A stretch of DNA of 32,694 bases from Nephromyces sp. MM_2019 (Eukaryota > Apicomplexa > Aconoidasida > Nephromycida), in contig JADHZB010000501.1 of the NCBI GenBank assembly GCA_015657535.1, positions 1 to 32,694 on the forward strand. The letters run 5' to 3'. The position numbers and the translations under genes are program-made. The notes under the pieces were generated by a model, which saw only the letters and a program-made list of their open reading frames with translations, had not been told where the DNA came from and did not search any database. Positions 22,824 through 32,694 of this stretch are shown here, piece after piece (the first letter of the stretch is position 1; the number at the start of each line of letters is the position of its first letter).

Positions 22824-25027
22824 ATGACTGTCCTTATACTAAGGGGATCAACCTTTTACACTGTTCAGTGTGTTAGTCTTAGCCTTTTGTTTTTCATTAC
22901 AACTAACTTCTTATACCCTTCTCACCAATTCGTCTATTTGCCAACAAAGGTAGAATTTACTAACACAAGTCTACCAAAGTACCCTCTAAACTTACCACTA
23001 TTAATCCAGCAATCCGCTCAGGAATGCTTTGGGGAATCGATAGCCGACCCTCAACTAAGAGACTCTTTTTATCTAAAAAATGGAGACTTTCAATGCAACT
23101 TACCTCTTCAAATTTCTCACAGAAAGGGATTGGACCCATATAAGGTGGCAGAACGACTAATAAAGCACATGATTATAGCTGATCAAACTATAACCAAATT
23201 TGCATATATTAGATCGAGCCCCAAAGGATTTATTAATATATCCATGAAAATTGAATACGTTTTTAACTCTCTCAAATATTTCAGCTCAAACAATAGTAAT
23301 TCTTCACTACATATACCAAAAATCAACGATTCAAGTGCTACGATCCTAGATTATGCTGGTCCCAATTTGGTTAAAAATCTTCACATAGGCCACATTAGAT
23401 CAATTTTTTTAGGAGACTCTATAAGTCAACTTATGGAAACCTTAGGTTACAAAATTTTTAGAATAAGTCATGTTGGAGACTGGGGTCTACCTTTCGGTAA
23501 ACTGCTAGCTTATTTGAATCGAACTTTCGACAATTTTGCAAGACTCGATATCATGGAAAATTATATCAATGAAAATATCGATTCGGACTTAATTGAAGAG
23601 ATTTACAAAGCTGCCAATCAAGAATACTCTAAAAATCCTTCTTTCAAGAAGTCATCACATAAATATCTCAAATTACTTCAACATTCTAACCCATATGTAA
23701 AAAATATTTGGAAAAGATTATGTACCATTACACGTAAAAGTATCAATGAAACTTTGAACCAGCTTAACATTAAAGCCTTGATTGAAGAAGGTGAGTCAAG
23801 TTATGAAGCTTTGTTACCCAAGATCCTGAAAAAGCTTCAGCAACAAAATCTTTTAACAACAATTGATGGCAAAATCTGTGTAGCTCTTCCTGCTGATAAA
23901 AATTCTACTAATAGCCAAAACAATAAGGATTCTATAATAGCTCTCAAGAGGAAAGATGGTACATATCTCTATGCAGCTATGGATATAGCAGCTATAGTAC
24001 ATAGGTTTACTCATTATGATTGCAAAAGAATAATTTATATTGTAGATGAAACACAGTCTCATCATTTACAACAGGTATTCAAATTAATAAGACTAAGTAA
24101 GCTTGTTCCAGATGATATGAAATTAATTCATATTCCAGTGGGTATTATATCTTCTAATGAAGGCCAAAAACTTAGCAGTCGCCATCATTCATCTCCAAAA
24201 CTTGCTGATATGCTAAAACTATCTTATTCCTCAGCTCATAAATGGCTAATTGAAAAAGAATTTGAGATACCTTTAGAATTGCGAACTAATTTTACAAATG
24301 CTTTAGCTATTGGAGCTATCAAGTTTTCGGATCTTTCTATGAACCCCAGAACCCCCTATCAATATTCTCAAGAAAAATTAGTTGGATCAAAGAGAAGTTC
24401 AATTTCTTACATCTATTACAGTTTATTGAGAGCTAATAGTAAGCTATTTCCCTTCTAATTGGCATGATTTTAAATTAAAATACAAGCGTAATAATTTAAT
24501 TATATGCTTTAATTTATATAAATTTAATTATCACTAACATTGATAATAATAATTTACACAAAGACCTACATATAATAATACTTTATTGCTTAAAAATATT
24601 GACAGGCATCTTAAGTAAGGCTAAACACAAGACAACACTAACAAGTAAGACCCCAAGAAATGTCTTTTCAATTAATAGGGCTTGCACATGCAAATTACTT
24701 TCTTCAGATATGGAATATCCTAGTGAAGATAGTCCCCTAACACTCTTGGCAAAACATATTTTAAAGCTCCCAATAGTTCTTCACTCAATCTCACAATCCT
24801 TAGAGATTCATCAGCTCACAAATTATATTTTTGAATTGAGTAAATATTTTAATCACTTTTACGAGACTGTTCCCATCATTTTATCTTCCAAGGATACCGA
24901 AAATCAAGGTGGGTCTATAAATCCATATGGATTATTAGCCTGCAAGGCAACTAAATCTGCTCTCCAAGAATGTCTTAAAACATTAGGAATCGAGTCAACA
25001 AGCATAATTGACTATAATGAAACTTGA
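22824..25027 (+). CDS. ArgRS: Arginyl-tRNA synthetase with N-terminal leader
   Basis: This class I synthetase charges tRNA-Arg. Two exons, 22824-24438 and 24606-25027, give 678 aa. The intron (AATA|GTAAGC ... TTGACAG|GCATC) rebuilds LLRANSILSKAKHK, the conserved block leading into the anticodon-binding domain; without splicing the frame stops after nine further codons. Residues 14-31 are hydrophobic (VSLSLLFFITTNFLYP), like a signal peptide, ahead of the N-terminal Arg add-on domain (about 55-150). The Rossmann core has YAGPNLVKNLHIGHIRS with HIGH at 187-190, then SHVGDWGLPFGKLL, and a KMSKS-loop equivalent GQKLSSR at 449-453. The DALR anticodon domain occupies 540-678 and ends LGIESTSIIDYNET. 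The leader suggests import into an organelle, as for plastid-targeted apicomplexan enzymes, but a shorter cytosolic form from a downstream Met cannot be excluded. Confidence 0.95.
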
Positions 25028-27333
25028 TTAATTATAGACATAATTTTTATACCATCATTCACCACTATTAGATTGATCCCTAAAGTGCACTGCTTTTTAA
25101 TTTTTTTCTGAAGTCTCATTCCTTGAATTTATTAACTATTCCAGATATATGCCCCAACAGGATTAATTAAATTTTTGTAAAACACTCGAAACTGTAATTT
25201 AAGTACCTTCAAATTTATAATTTAAAATCTTTTAATCTTAAAAACTAAATTTACAAAACCTCTAAAAAGAAACTTAATTTCTAAATTATTTAAAGGGTTG
25301 TATTGAATTCAAATTTATTCACAGACTAGACCTCTGTGAATAATCATGGGAGAGTTTTGCATAGAAGTTTTTAATATAATGGTTTAATTATTCATTAATG
25401 ATCATACAATGCACAAGATTGCATAGCCTTTTAAAGAATCTTAATTTGAAAATACTTCAATTATATAAGTTTTGAAAGCTGTTTATAGTGAATGATTGGA
25501 CAAAGTAGATTATTAAGCCATTCAATTTCGACATAAAATTAACTTTTAAGTTATCTATATGCATTTTCTAAAAAAGTTGAATACTAATCATAAAGATTCT
25601 TGACAGATACATGAATTCAAAGAGTAGTTTAGTAGATATCGTTTTACATGTGAAAAGCCTTGTAATAACAGCTTTGCAATTTCGAATAAGGATTGTAGAT
25701 ATATTTCTCATCAGTATAATTCTTATATGCTCAGTCATGCTGAATTTGTTGCTGAGGTAGCCTGCAATTCAAAGTTTATAGGGCGCTTGAGATATGCTTT
25801 ATTTAGCACATTAGGTTTGAAACATAAATAGTTTGTGTACACATAATTAATAATATTAGGCTGAGAATTTATATGCACTGAGATTTATGAGTAATGACTT
25901 AATAAAGGGTAATTGAAAATCTTGCAAGAGTGTACAATAATTTAATTAAATTAAAAAAAAGTTAAGATAAGTTTATAGAATATGATGATTGATAATGGTA
26001 TATTTTCAAGACTTCTGAAACATCTTTTAAAAGTAGTAAGAGTTATAGATTTAAAGTTTTTATATGCTAAACAAAGAATGTAAGCTTGTCTACTCAAAAA
26101 TTGTGTATATCAGAAGGAATGAAAAACAATCAGTTTGTCTATTAAAAATTCATTTATGAAAAATACCAAATTTAACACTTAATAATTCAAATTAAAAATC
26201 TATAGAATCAGAAAATTAAACCTAAACAAACATATTATGATTATATTCAACTCAAGTCATAAACATAGTGGATAAATAATATATAACGAATTCGATTCAA
26301 ATTGCGAAAATAATAATGAATACGTCTATAACCCAACCAATCATTCTATTTTATTTTAGATAGGAGTCTAGAAATGTAAAGAAAAGAAGCCAATTTTTCG
26401 GCGCCCTATTATAAACAACAAGTGTATTATTAATAATTGTTTTTTAAACTATAAATAAAGGAAGCATTCTTTCCTAACTTTTCAAGTCAGCCTAACCTTT
26501 TTAAATAGTTAACTTGACTGATATTTTTTGCATAATTAACATACCAATGAAGATTATTATGACAAGCAACTCTTAGATAAATTATAAAAATATCATACAG
26601 CAAAACAAAACAAAACCAGGCATTAAGTATAAATATAGATACTGACATCTAACTCATTAATCCACATTTTTCTCTCCAAGGTGCTGTTATTTAAACTATA
26701 TTATCTAGGTATAATGAAAAAAAGAGGTAGTTTAATTTCTCTCCTCATGATTAATAACAATTTCATCAGTGTATATACACATCTTATTTCTTCTTTTTTA
26801 GATAGTAATTTGTTTTTTATCTAAACGCAATTTTCTTCCTCTTCTTTTTGGATTACCTTTGCATCTTTGATTAGCGGATTGCCTCACTTATTTCTTTTTC
26901 TCAAATATTTTAGAGCGATGTTGTTTGATAACTAACTATTTTAGACTTCTTCAAATTACTTGTTTTTCTTCTTTGCGATCGATAATTCCCTTCTATTGCT
27001 TACTATATTTATTCTAAAAATCAGGTATAGCGAAAAAACCCTCACTCCAATGCTCTTCACTATTTCAATTAGCTTCTTTGATATAAACTAAAGGGGAATT
27101 TTAATATAATTCTTCTTCTCCTTTATCGCAATTCCTATTTAAGCCAGTCTTGACCTCCTCTAAATTTATACATACCTTACCCATTATATATCCCCCAAGA
27201 TCCTCTATATCCATCTATTTTTATCAACCCTCACTTAGTAGTCATATAAACCTCCACAACCTTGCAATATAACACTCTAAGTCAAATTAATTAATATCTA
27301 CTTGCCACAGACACATTTACCCAGCTCATCAAG
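25028..27333. other. Intergenic region between ArgRS and RPS27
   Basis: 2.3 kb of AT-rich sequence without CA/TG microsatellites and without a supported gene. A slightly GC-richer patch lies near 25740-25800 and a short GC-rich string (CGGCGCCC) near 26399. From about 26740 to 27330 the plus strand becomes pyrimidine-rich, as expected just upstream of a highly expressed ribosomal-protein gene. No tRNA or snRNA was recognised. Confidence 0.6.
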
Positions 27334-27815
27334 ATGTACGGCGATCTACTTCACCCACACCCTGAGGAGGAAAAGAAGAAACATAAACTTAAGCGCTTAA
27401 TCCAAAAACCTAACAGTCACTTCTTGGATGTACGCTGTCCAGGATGCTATCAACTTACAACGATTTTTAGCCATGCTCAGACCGTTGTACCATGCGGAAG
27501 GTAAATCATTTGCTTTATTTTTTTTTAGAAGCCCATAATGAATCAATATTTTGCATCTATACACTTCTATGATATATAATTATATGAAATCACTACTTTG
27601 GTATGTGACAAAAGCTAACTACACGATACAACCTATGCACTTCACCGAACTCCTAATCATTTGAATGCCATCCAATAATAAACAAAACATTCTATATTCA
27701 TATCTCATCAACTTTAAACTACTCATATAACAGTTGCAACACCATCCTCTGCCAACCCACTGGTGGAAAGTGCAAGATTACAACAAACTGTGAGATTAGA
27801 AGGAAGATTCAATAA
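27334..27815 (+). CDS. RPS27: 40S ribosomal protein S27 (eS27)
   Basis: eS27 is a small zinc-binding protein of the cytosolic 40S subunit. Two exons, 27334-27500 and 27734-27815, give 82 aa, against 84 in animals. The intron has GGAAG|GTAAAT and ATAACAG|TTGCAAC, and the joined codon AG+T makes Ser. Residues 17-31 ([15 protein letters not shown]) match the family block. The C4 zinc finger uses C35, C38, C54 and C57 (CPGC ... CGSC) and is followed by QPTGGKCK. The last residues, [11 protein letters not shown], are shorter and less conserved than the usual TEGCSFRRK, and the Thr-Glu-Gly-Cys-Ser-Phe motif is changed. The CGSC and KCK variants are, as I recall, typical of apicomplexan S27 rather than animal or plant forms. 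The pyrimidine-rich upstream sequence fits a ribosomal-protein promoter. Open sequence after the stop to 27981 is in another frame. Confidence 0.96.
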
Positions 27816-28398
27816 ACATAATCATCAGGTTGAGACGAGTTTCTCCGATAACTTATTTAATAAATCAGAAGCTAATAACACCTTCAATTACAAACTTTCA
27901 CCCTTAAATTTTTTCGAACTGAAAAATATGTTATTTAAAAATTCTGATGAAAATTACATTGCGATTAGTGAAACATTTTAAATTAGTACCTACTAAACTC
28001 TTTCTTAATTTGAACCCTTCTAAAATTATAATTATTTAATATACAGAAGCTCATTTATATTTTAATTAACGTATAGACTTAAATAAGTGCTTGATGATAT
28101 GATGTGATTTCACACACAAAATATGCTATTTTATAACATTATATATGACAATATATATATTTAAATATAATATAAAATCAAGTTATTAAACAAATACCGT
28201 TATAATAAATCAAATTAAAAAAGAAGCGACATTTAATTCTCAAAAAAAAAGATATAGAAAAAGTTTACAAGTTTTAATGAATGATGTATTTTTTAAATAG
28301 CAAACTTGATTCAAGTACCTTTTATTAAATATGTAGTAAAGTGAGAAAATTGGATCACAAGTAACAACAGATTTAATAGTATGTAATTTCCTATCAAG
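27816..28398. other. Intergenic region before the polyprenyl synthase gene
   Basis: About 580 bp of AT-rich sequence between two genes on the same strand. An open frame at 27763-27981 overlaps the S27 stop in a different frame and has no recognisable content. Confidence 0.6.
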
Positions 28399-29579
28399 AT
28401 GAAAAGCCCAAACCTCCAAATCAACTTCAAGGCCTACATCTCGAACCCTGCACGTTTTACCTCCATTAGAAAGGACTTCTTTGACTTTACCGATTCTAGA
28501 TTAGCCCTCACATCTTCTGCACACACATCTTATCTACCCTTTACCAAATATGGACAATTTCGACAAGAAGCAATGTCTCTTACTATGAGCAGACCACTCC
28601 AGCCCTTTACCCAAAAAAGACATTTTTCATGGGCCAGATTGAAGGATGTACTTCGAGGAAGTTTCACTGAATCTCCTAACACCACACCATCTGAGACCCC
28701 ACCAAGACCAAACTCGGGCCCCCTAGGTGGTGATGGTATAGGCACACCTTCAAGCAGTAGTAACATTGGCCATGAAGCAGACATCCGCATTGATACCAGT
28801 GATATATACACACAAAATCATGTAGGTGATGCCAAGGACAATAGTCAATCATTTAAGAGTGGATTAGGCAAGTTGGGCTCGGAATTACAGTCTCACCTGA
28901 TGAATTCAGCCAAGAACATGTACGTCCTATCAAAAACCTAACCTATTCGGCACACTAAATATATTTTAAACATCTCATATTCTATCTATATACTTCACAT
29001 AAATAATATCTTTATAAACTATACATCCCATAAACCTGAAATCAGTGTAAAGAATCAATACCTCTTCAATGAAGAGCTGCACGATGAAGTTTATATTGGC
29101 ATGCAAATCTTGAATTCTCCACAGTCTTTGGAACTCATTAATAATGAGATTGATAAAGTTAAAGAAACACTAATTGTAATCTTTGATGTGTGATTTCCGT
29201 TCTTAAATCCATATACACACATGCTATCTTCTACAAACTTAGGAATCTCTTTAGACACTACTTCCTGTAAACTTAGGACTCTTTATACACTATCCATTTT
29301 TACACACACCACACACTATATACATCAAGTCATACTTTATCGATTGTCCTCACTTAACAACATAATTACATTCATCCTATACACATTCTATATACTACTC
29401 TATATAAGATTCTACTCAGTGTAATTTATATATTTTTCCCTTTATACTTTGAATTACATCTGATGTTGAACCTATTGATCACACATCACATAAATATCAC
29501 TTTTTAAACACCTTTTTACACCTAATATTACATATATATATATATGTTGTATACAGCCTATATAACTAAGCATTCATAT

Positions 29580-29615
<36 letters not shown>

Positions 29616-32600
29616 CATATAAAACATAGGAATTTTCCGATCGAGTTAATCCCTTTGATTTAACAGCCCATGGACTCAGCAAATTTAACTCAGACATACT
29701 CGATGTAGTTAAAACAGCCTGCCCTGAGTTATCTGATGTTTCTGAATATTTACTCACTAAACCTGGGAAACGTTTTCGCCCTGTACTAATACTCCTAGTA
29801 AACAAGCTTATATCTGAGAGTTATCAAATAGCTGATGTAAGTATTCACACACAATATAAATGTAGACACAACTTTGTGTATATATACATGCAACATAAAT
29901 ATAGACACAATATTGTGTATATATACACACAATATAAAAATACACACAAATTCGAATATTTACACACAATTGATTTGAAACTCATACATTTTCTATATAT
30001 ACATTATGTAGCCTCAATATGAAGAAATCCACCAAACTCGAATTATTGAAGTTGCTGAACTCATTCATACTGCCAGGTAGAATTATATAATGCGTGTGTA
30101 CCTTATAAGAATTCTCTATATCATTCTTTAATATATATACACCCACTGTAATTAGGATTCATTCCTACGGATGCTTATATGATATATATTTATACATATA
30201 TATGTTTATTCTATACACCTATCATTACAATTCACACACACACACAAGCACACACACTATACACACACTACATTTATATATTTAACGTAATTCCTATATC
30301 GCATTATTTTGGTCAGTATAATGCATGATGACGTGTTGGATGATGCGGATTTGAGGCGTGGGTCAGATTCTACACACAAAATATTTGGTAACAAGAAGGC
30401 CATTTTGGGTGGAGATTTCTTACTAGCAAGAGCGTACGTACATTGTTTATTTTTCCTCCCCCGAATTTTTTTACTTAAAAGTACCCCCCAAATTTACACA
30501 TATAATTAGGTGTAGAATATCTGCAACATTTGGTATACCTGAAGTGTGCGGCCGTACATCAAAAATTGTTGAATCATTAGTTAAGGTAATTTTTAAAATT
30601 TAGTGTTTGTGTGTGTATGTATGGTGGGCAGGCTGCAGAAGGGGTGTAGGGTGTATTTAGATATAAAAATATGTATATAGGTGAGAGAATGTGTGTTTAT
30701 AAGTTTGAGGGTGTGTGCATATAGCTGTTAGGGTGCGTGTGTATATATAAGTGTGAGAGGTTGTTTATAAAGGTGTGAGGATGTGTGTATGTAAATCAAA
30801 CCATTCACTCAGATATCGATAAGGGGGAATATGAAATTGTATAAATGCACATATTACATATCAAAATATACAATTTTCTCAAACTGTTCTTAGGGAGAAT
30901 TAATCCAAGGATGGGGATCACACAAATCATTAGGTAATACACACATTTCATTTATAACCATCTTATAGTGTATAAATAATCATATACTTATTACTCCAAA
31001 TATCAAAGAAATTCAATAATCATATAATCTTTTGCCTTAAAATTATTTACACACAATTTTCTCCTAGCACATGTCTTAAAACACAGTTTTTCCTAATATA
31101 TATTTTTGTAAACAATCTTAACTTAATGTTTGTTTTCACACAATTTTACTCTAATATATGTTTTTGCACACATTACCGACTCAGAATCTGCGTTTAAAAT
31201 TTATTTAACTAAAACATATTACAAGACCGCAGCACTTATGGCTGAAGCATGCGCCTGTGGTGCCCTTATAAGTAATCACTCTATTCATACATACTCACAA
31301 TCTACACACACATTATAATGCTCTATAAATACACATTATGATTTTCCAGAAACACATTCAGATTATTTACATACACACATATTCCAAAGCTCTATACATG
31401 TTTCAACTAAATATATAAGCTCTAAGGATATTTATTGCATTAGTATAACGTATACAACTTGATAAATAAAACATCTAAATATCAAATGTCTAGTAATCCT
31501 ACTTTGAAAAAATTACACTATTCCCTATCCCTCCAACACTCATATACACACACAAACACATCAATAAATTTTCAATTTATAATTTATAATTTATTCATGT
31601 TCTAAGGTGGTTATCCACAACACATTTGTGAAGAGGCCTTCAAATTAGGTGGATTGGTTGGTATGGCCTTTCAATTATATGATGACCTTATTGATTATAG
31701 TGTGAATTCCAGTAAATTGGGCAAACCTGCACTCAATGATATCAAATCGGTCATTTTTATTATCTAATATATATATATATATATATACAATAACACACAC
31801 ACTCGCCTTATCTTAGACATATATGTAAATATTGGTACACACATTATAATCTAGTATATACTCACATATATGAATACACATTTAAGACATTCAACTCTAT
31901 CAAACATTTACCAGATTTATACATTTATTTATTTCATTTATAAATTTTTTGAATATATTTTATTTGATAGGGTGTAGTTACATCTCCCCTCTTCTTATCT
32001 GCTTTGGAAAATCCTGAAATACTTATACCAATTATTAAAAGAAAAATGAATAATAAGGGTGACTACGATACGGTAAAAAAAAATTGAAAAAATTATATAT
32101 ATATATATATATATAATTTGTATATTACACATTTATAAACACAAAAACACACTCACACAATCATAAACACACAAACACATACACACACATCGATTAATTA
32201 TATTTTGTTTGTATACATTTATACGTAATAATCTATTTTTCTAGTCTTTAAGCATACTTTTATATTACATTTTACATACGCATACTATAAATAATTTTAC
32301 ACACACATCTCTAATATATTACTCACTCATACTCGCACACTTTAATCTTATAAACATGCACGCACATTGTATTCTCACACACATATATATATTATAACAC
32401 ATGACTTAATTATCTTGAAAAACACACACTTTAATCTTATAAACATGCACACACATTGTATTCTCACACACATATATATATTATAACACATAACTTAATT
32501 ATCTTGAATGTTATAATTATGTAGATACTCACACATGTGTATGAAGGATGTGCAATGCCTAGAGCACAATTATTAGTACTTTTATATATAAAAAATGTTA

Positions 32601-32694
32601 TTGAAATTTTAAAAAATAATTCGGTCAGCAATGGTGAATATTCCAATTATTCGAAAGGGTTGGCTACACTCTTATTAAAGATGTTACAATTTAA
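28399..32694 (+). CDS. COQ1: Long-chain polyprenyl diphosphate synthase (COQ1/solanesyl-decaprenyl type), 3' end outside the window
   Basis: It extends an isoprenoid diphosphate to make the ubiquinone side chain, normally in mitochondria. Eleven exons are visible: 28399-28919, 29046-29175, 29630-29836, 30012-30076, 30317-30433, 30510-30585, 30894-30933, 31185-31271, 31607-31749, 31971-32072 and 32525 to the edge, all in phase, at least 552 aa. GKRFRP lies at 263-268. The first aspartate motif is HDDVLDDADLRRG (DDVLD 312-316), preceded by IHTAS with Ala five residues upstream, as in long-chain enzymes. The second is FQLYDDLIDY (440-444), followed by GKPALNDIKSGVVTSPL. The N-terminus is basic and Ser/Phe-rich, compatible with a mitochondrial presequence, but about 217 residues precede the conserved core, over 100 more than usual, including a Pro/Ser/Gly-rich low-complexity part. 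The assignment of exons 1-2 to this gene rests on phase continuity and is less certain than the core. Confidence 0.92.
29176..29629 (+). other. Polyprenyl synthase intron 2 with long TA tract
   Basis: 454 bp with donor ACTAATT|GTAATC and acceptor AAACATAG|GAATTT. It contains a pure (AT) tract at 29583-29612, 17 bp from the acceptor, and scattered CACA. The phase-0 join gives KETLI-EFSDRVNPFDL. Confidence 0.75.
29847..29952. repeat. Tandem ~39-bp repeats in polyprenyl synthase intron 3
   Basis: Two and a half diverged copies of a unit resembling ACACAATATAAATGTAGACACAA...TTGTGTATATATA start at about 29847, 29887 and 29926. Each full copy contains a short palindrome (ACACAAnnTTGTGT type). Confidence 0.8.
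30230..30258. repeat. (CA)n microsatellite in polyprenyl synthase intron 4
   Basis: A CA run on the plus strand broken by one CAAG, within the intron 30077-30316. It is one of many CA tracts in this gene's introns. Confidence 0.85.
30586..30893 (+). other. Polyprenyl synthase intron 6, TG-rich unlike its neighbours
   Basis: 308 bp with donor GTTAAG|GTAATT and acceptor TGTTCTTAG|GGAGAA. Between 30602 and 30795 the plus strand is TG/GTGTG-rich with G-rich words (GGTGGGCAGG, GGGGTGTAGGG), while the introns on both sides are CA-rich. Confidence 0.8.
31770..31787. repeat. (AT)n microsatellite in polyprenyl synthase intron 9
   Basis: A pure alternating AT tract shortly after the donor AAATCG|GTCATT. 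A similar tract lies at about 32095-32115 in intron 10. Confidence 0.85.
32336..32508. repeat. Near-perfect 89-bp tandem duplication in polyprenyl synthase intron 10
   Basis: The block starting CACACTTTAATCTTATAAAC near 32336 recurs 89 bp later near 32425, through to TTAATTATCTTGAA. The copies differ at only about two positions in roughly 84 bp (CACGCAC/CACACAC and CATGACTT/CATAACTT). This points to a recent duplication, or to an assembly artefact in simple sequence. Confidence 0.92.

Noticed and set aside
24599..25027. Separate 142-aa gene after ArgRS
   Set aside because: It is the ArgRS anticodon-binding domain; the splice at 24438/24606 joins it in frame.
27763..27981. 72-codon frame overlapping the S27 stop
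   Set aside because: It is in a different frame from S27 and without recognisable features; S27 ends at a normal length.
28530..28811. Minus-strand frame opposite polyprenyl synthase exon 1
   Set aside because: Shadow of a Pro/Ser/Gly-rich coding exon.
1..32694. tRNA, rRNA, snRNA or transposon genes
   Set aside because: I looked for T-arm, anticodon-arm and snRNA core strings, terminal inverted repeats and transposase or reverse-transcriptase motifs and found none I could support; covariance-model searches could still find divergent RNAs.

Overview
This is a eukaryotic nuclear window. It is strongly AT-rich, almost every gene is split by short GT-AG introns, and standard stop codons are used. 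I could place eight protein-coding genes by joining exons whose reading phases agree. Left to right they are: tubulin-folding cofactor D (TBCD, minus, N-terminal part only), ATAD3 (plus, complete), a PDAP1/PP28-type phosphoprotein (minus, complete), a PHD-finger protein (plus), an unrecognised protein of about 1095 aa (minus), arginyl-tRNA synthetase (plus), 40S ribosomal protein S27 (plus), and a long-chain polyprenyl diphosphate synthase of the COQ1 type (plus, cut by the right edge). I see no tRNA, rRNA, CRISPR array, transposon or bacterial-style operon.

Organism. The best fit is an AT-rich apicomplexan or related alveolate, at moderate-to-low confidence. The points in favour are an S27 C-terminal finger with a CGSC...QPTGGKCK pattern, as I recall from apicomplexan S27, and an ArgRS whose N-terminus reads like a signal peptide plus extension, as in plastid-targeted apicomplexan enzymes. 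Tubulin-folding, mitochondrial AAA and ubiquinone-chain genes only say that the cell has microtubules and a mitochondrion that probably respires. No species call is possible from the sequence alone.

Layout. 1-4533: TBCD N-terminal exons and a TG-rich flank with a 20-bp minisatellite, divergent from ATAD3. 4534-8680: eleven ATAD3 exons. 8681-10108: AT-rich convergent spacer. 10109-11341: four PDAP1-like exons, with an oddly open, less AT-rich block inside intron 1. 11342-15689: 4.3 kb with no recognisable gene. 15690-17389: PHD-finger gene. 17800-21773: nine-exon unknown gene. 22824-25027: ArgRS in two exons. 25028-27333: empty AT-rich stretch. 27334-27815: S27 in two exons. 28399-32694: polyprenyl synthase, eleven exons visible.

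The genes do not form one pathway. ATAD3 (mitochondrial inner membrane) and the polyprenyl synthase (ubiquinone side chain) share an organelle, ArgRS and S27 serve translation, and TBCD serves tubulin assembly. The most unusual features are a His/Thr-rich repeat insertion inside the HEAT region of TBCD that appears to be a translated CA/TG microsatellite, switching blocks of TG versus CA repeats that stop at about 11.8 kb and resume at about 28 kb, an in-frame stop-free intron in the ATAD3 ATPase domain, a leader on ArgRS, and the unrecognised 1095-aa protein.
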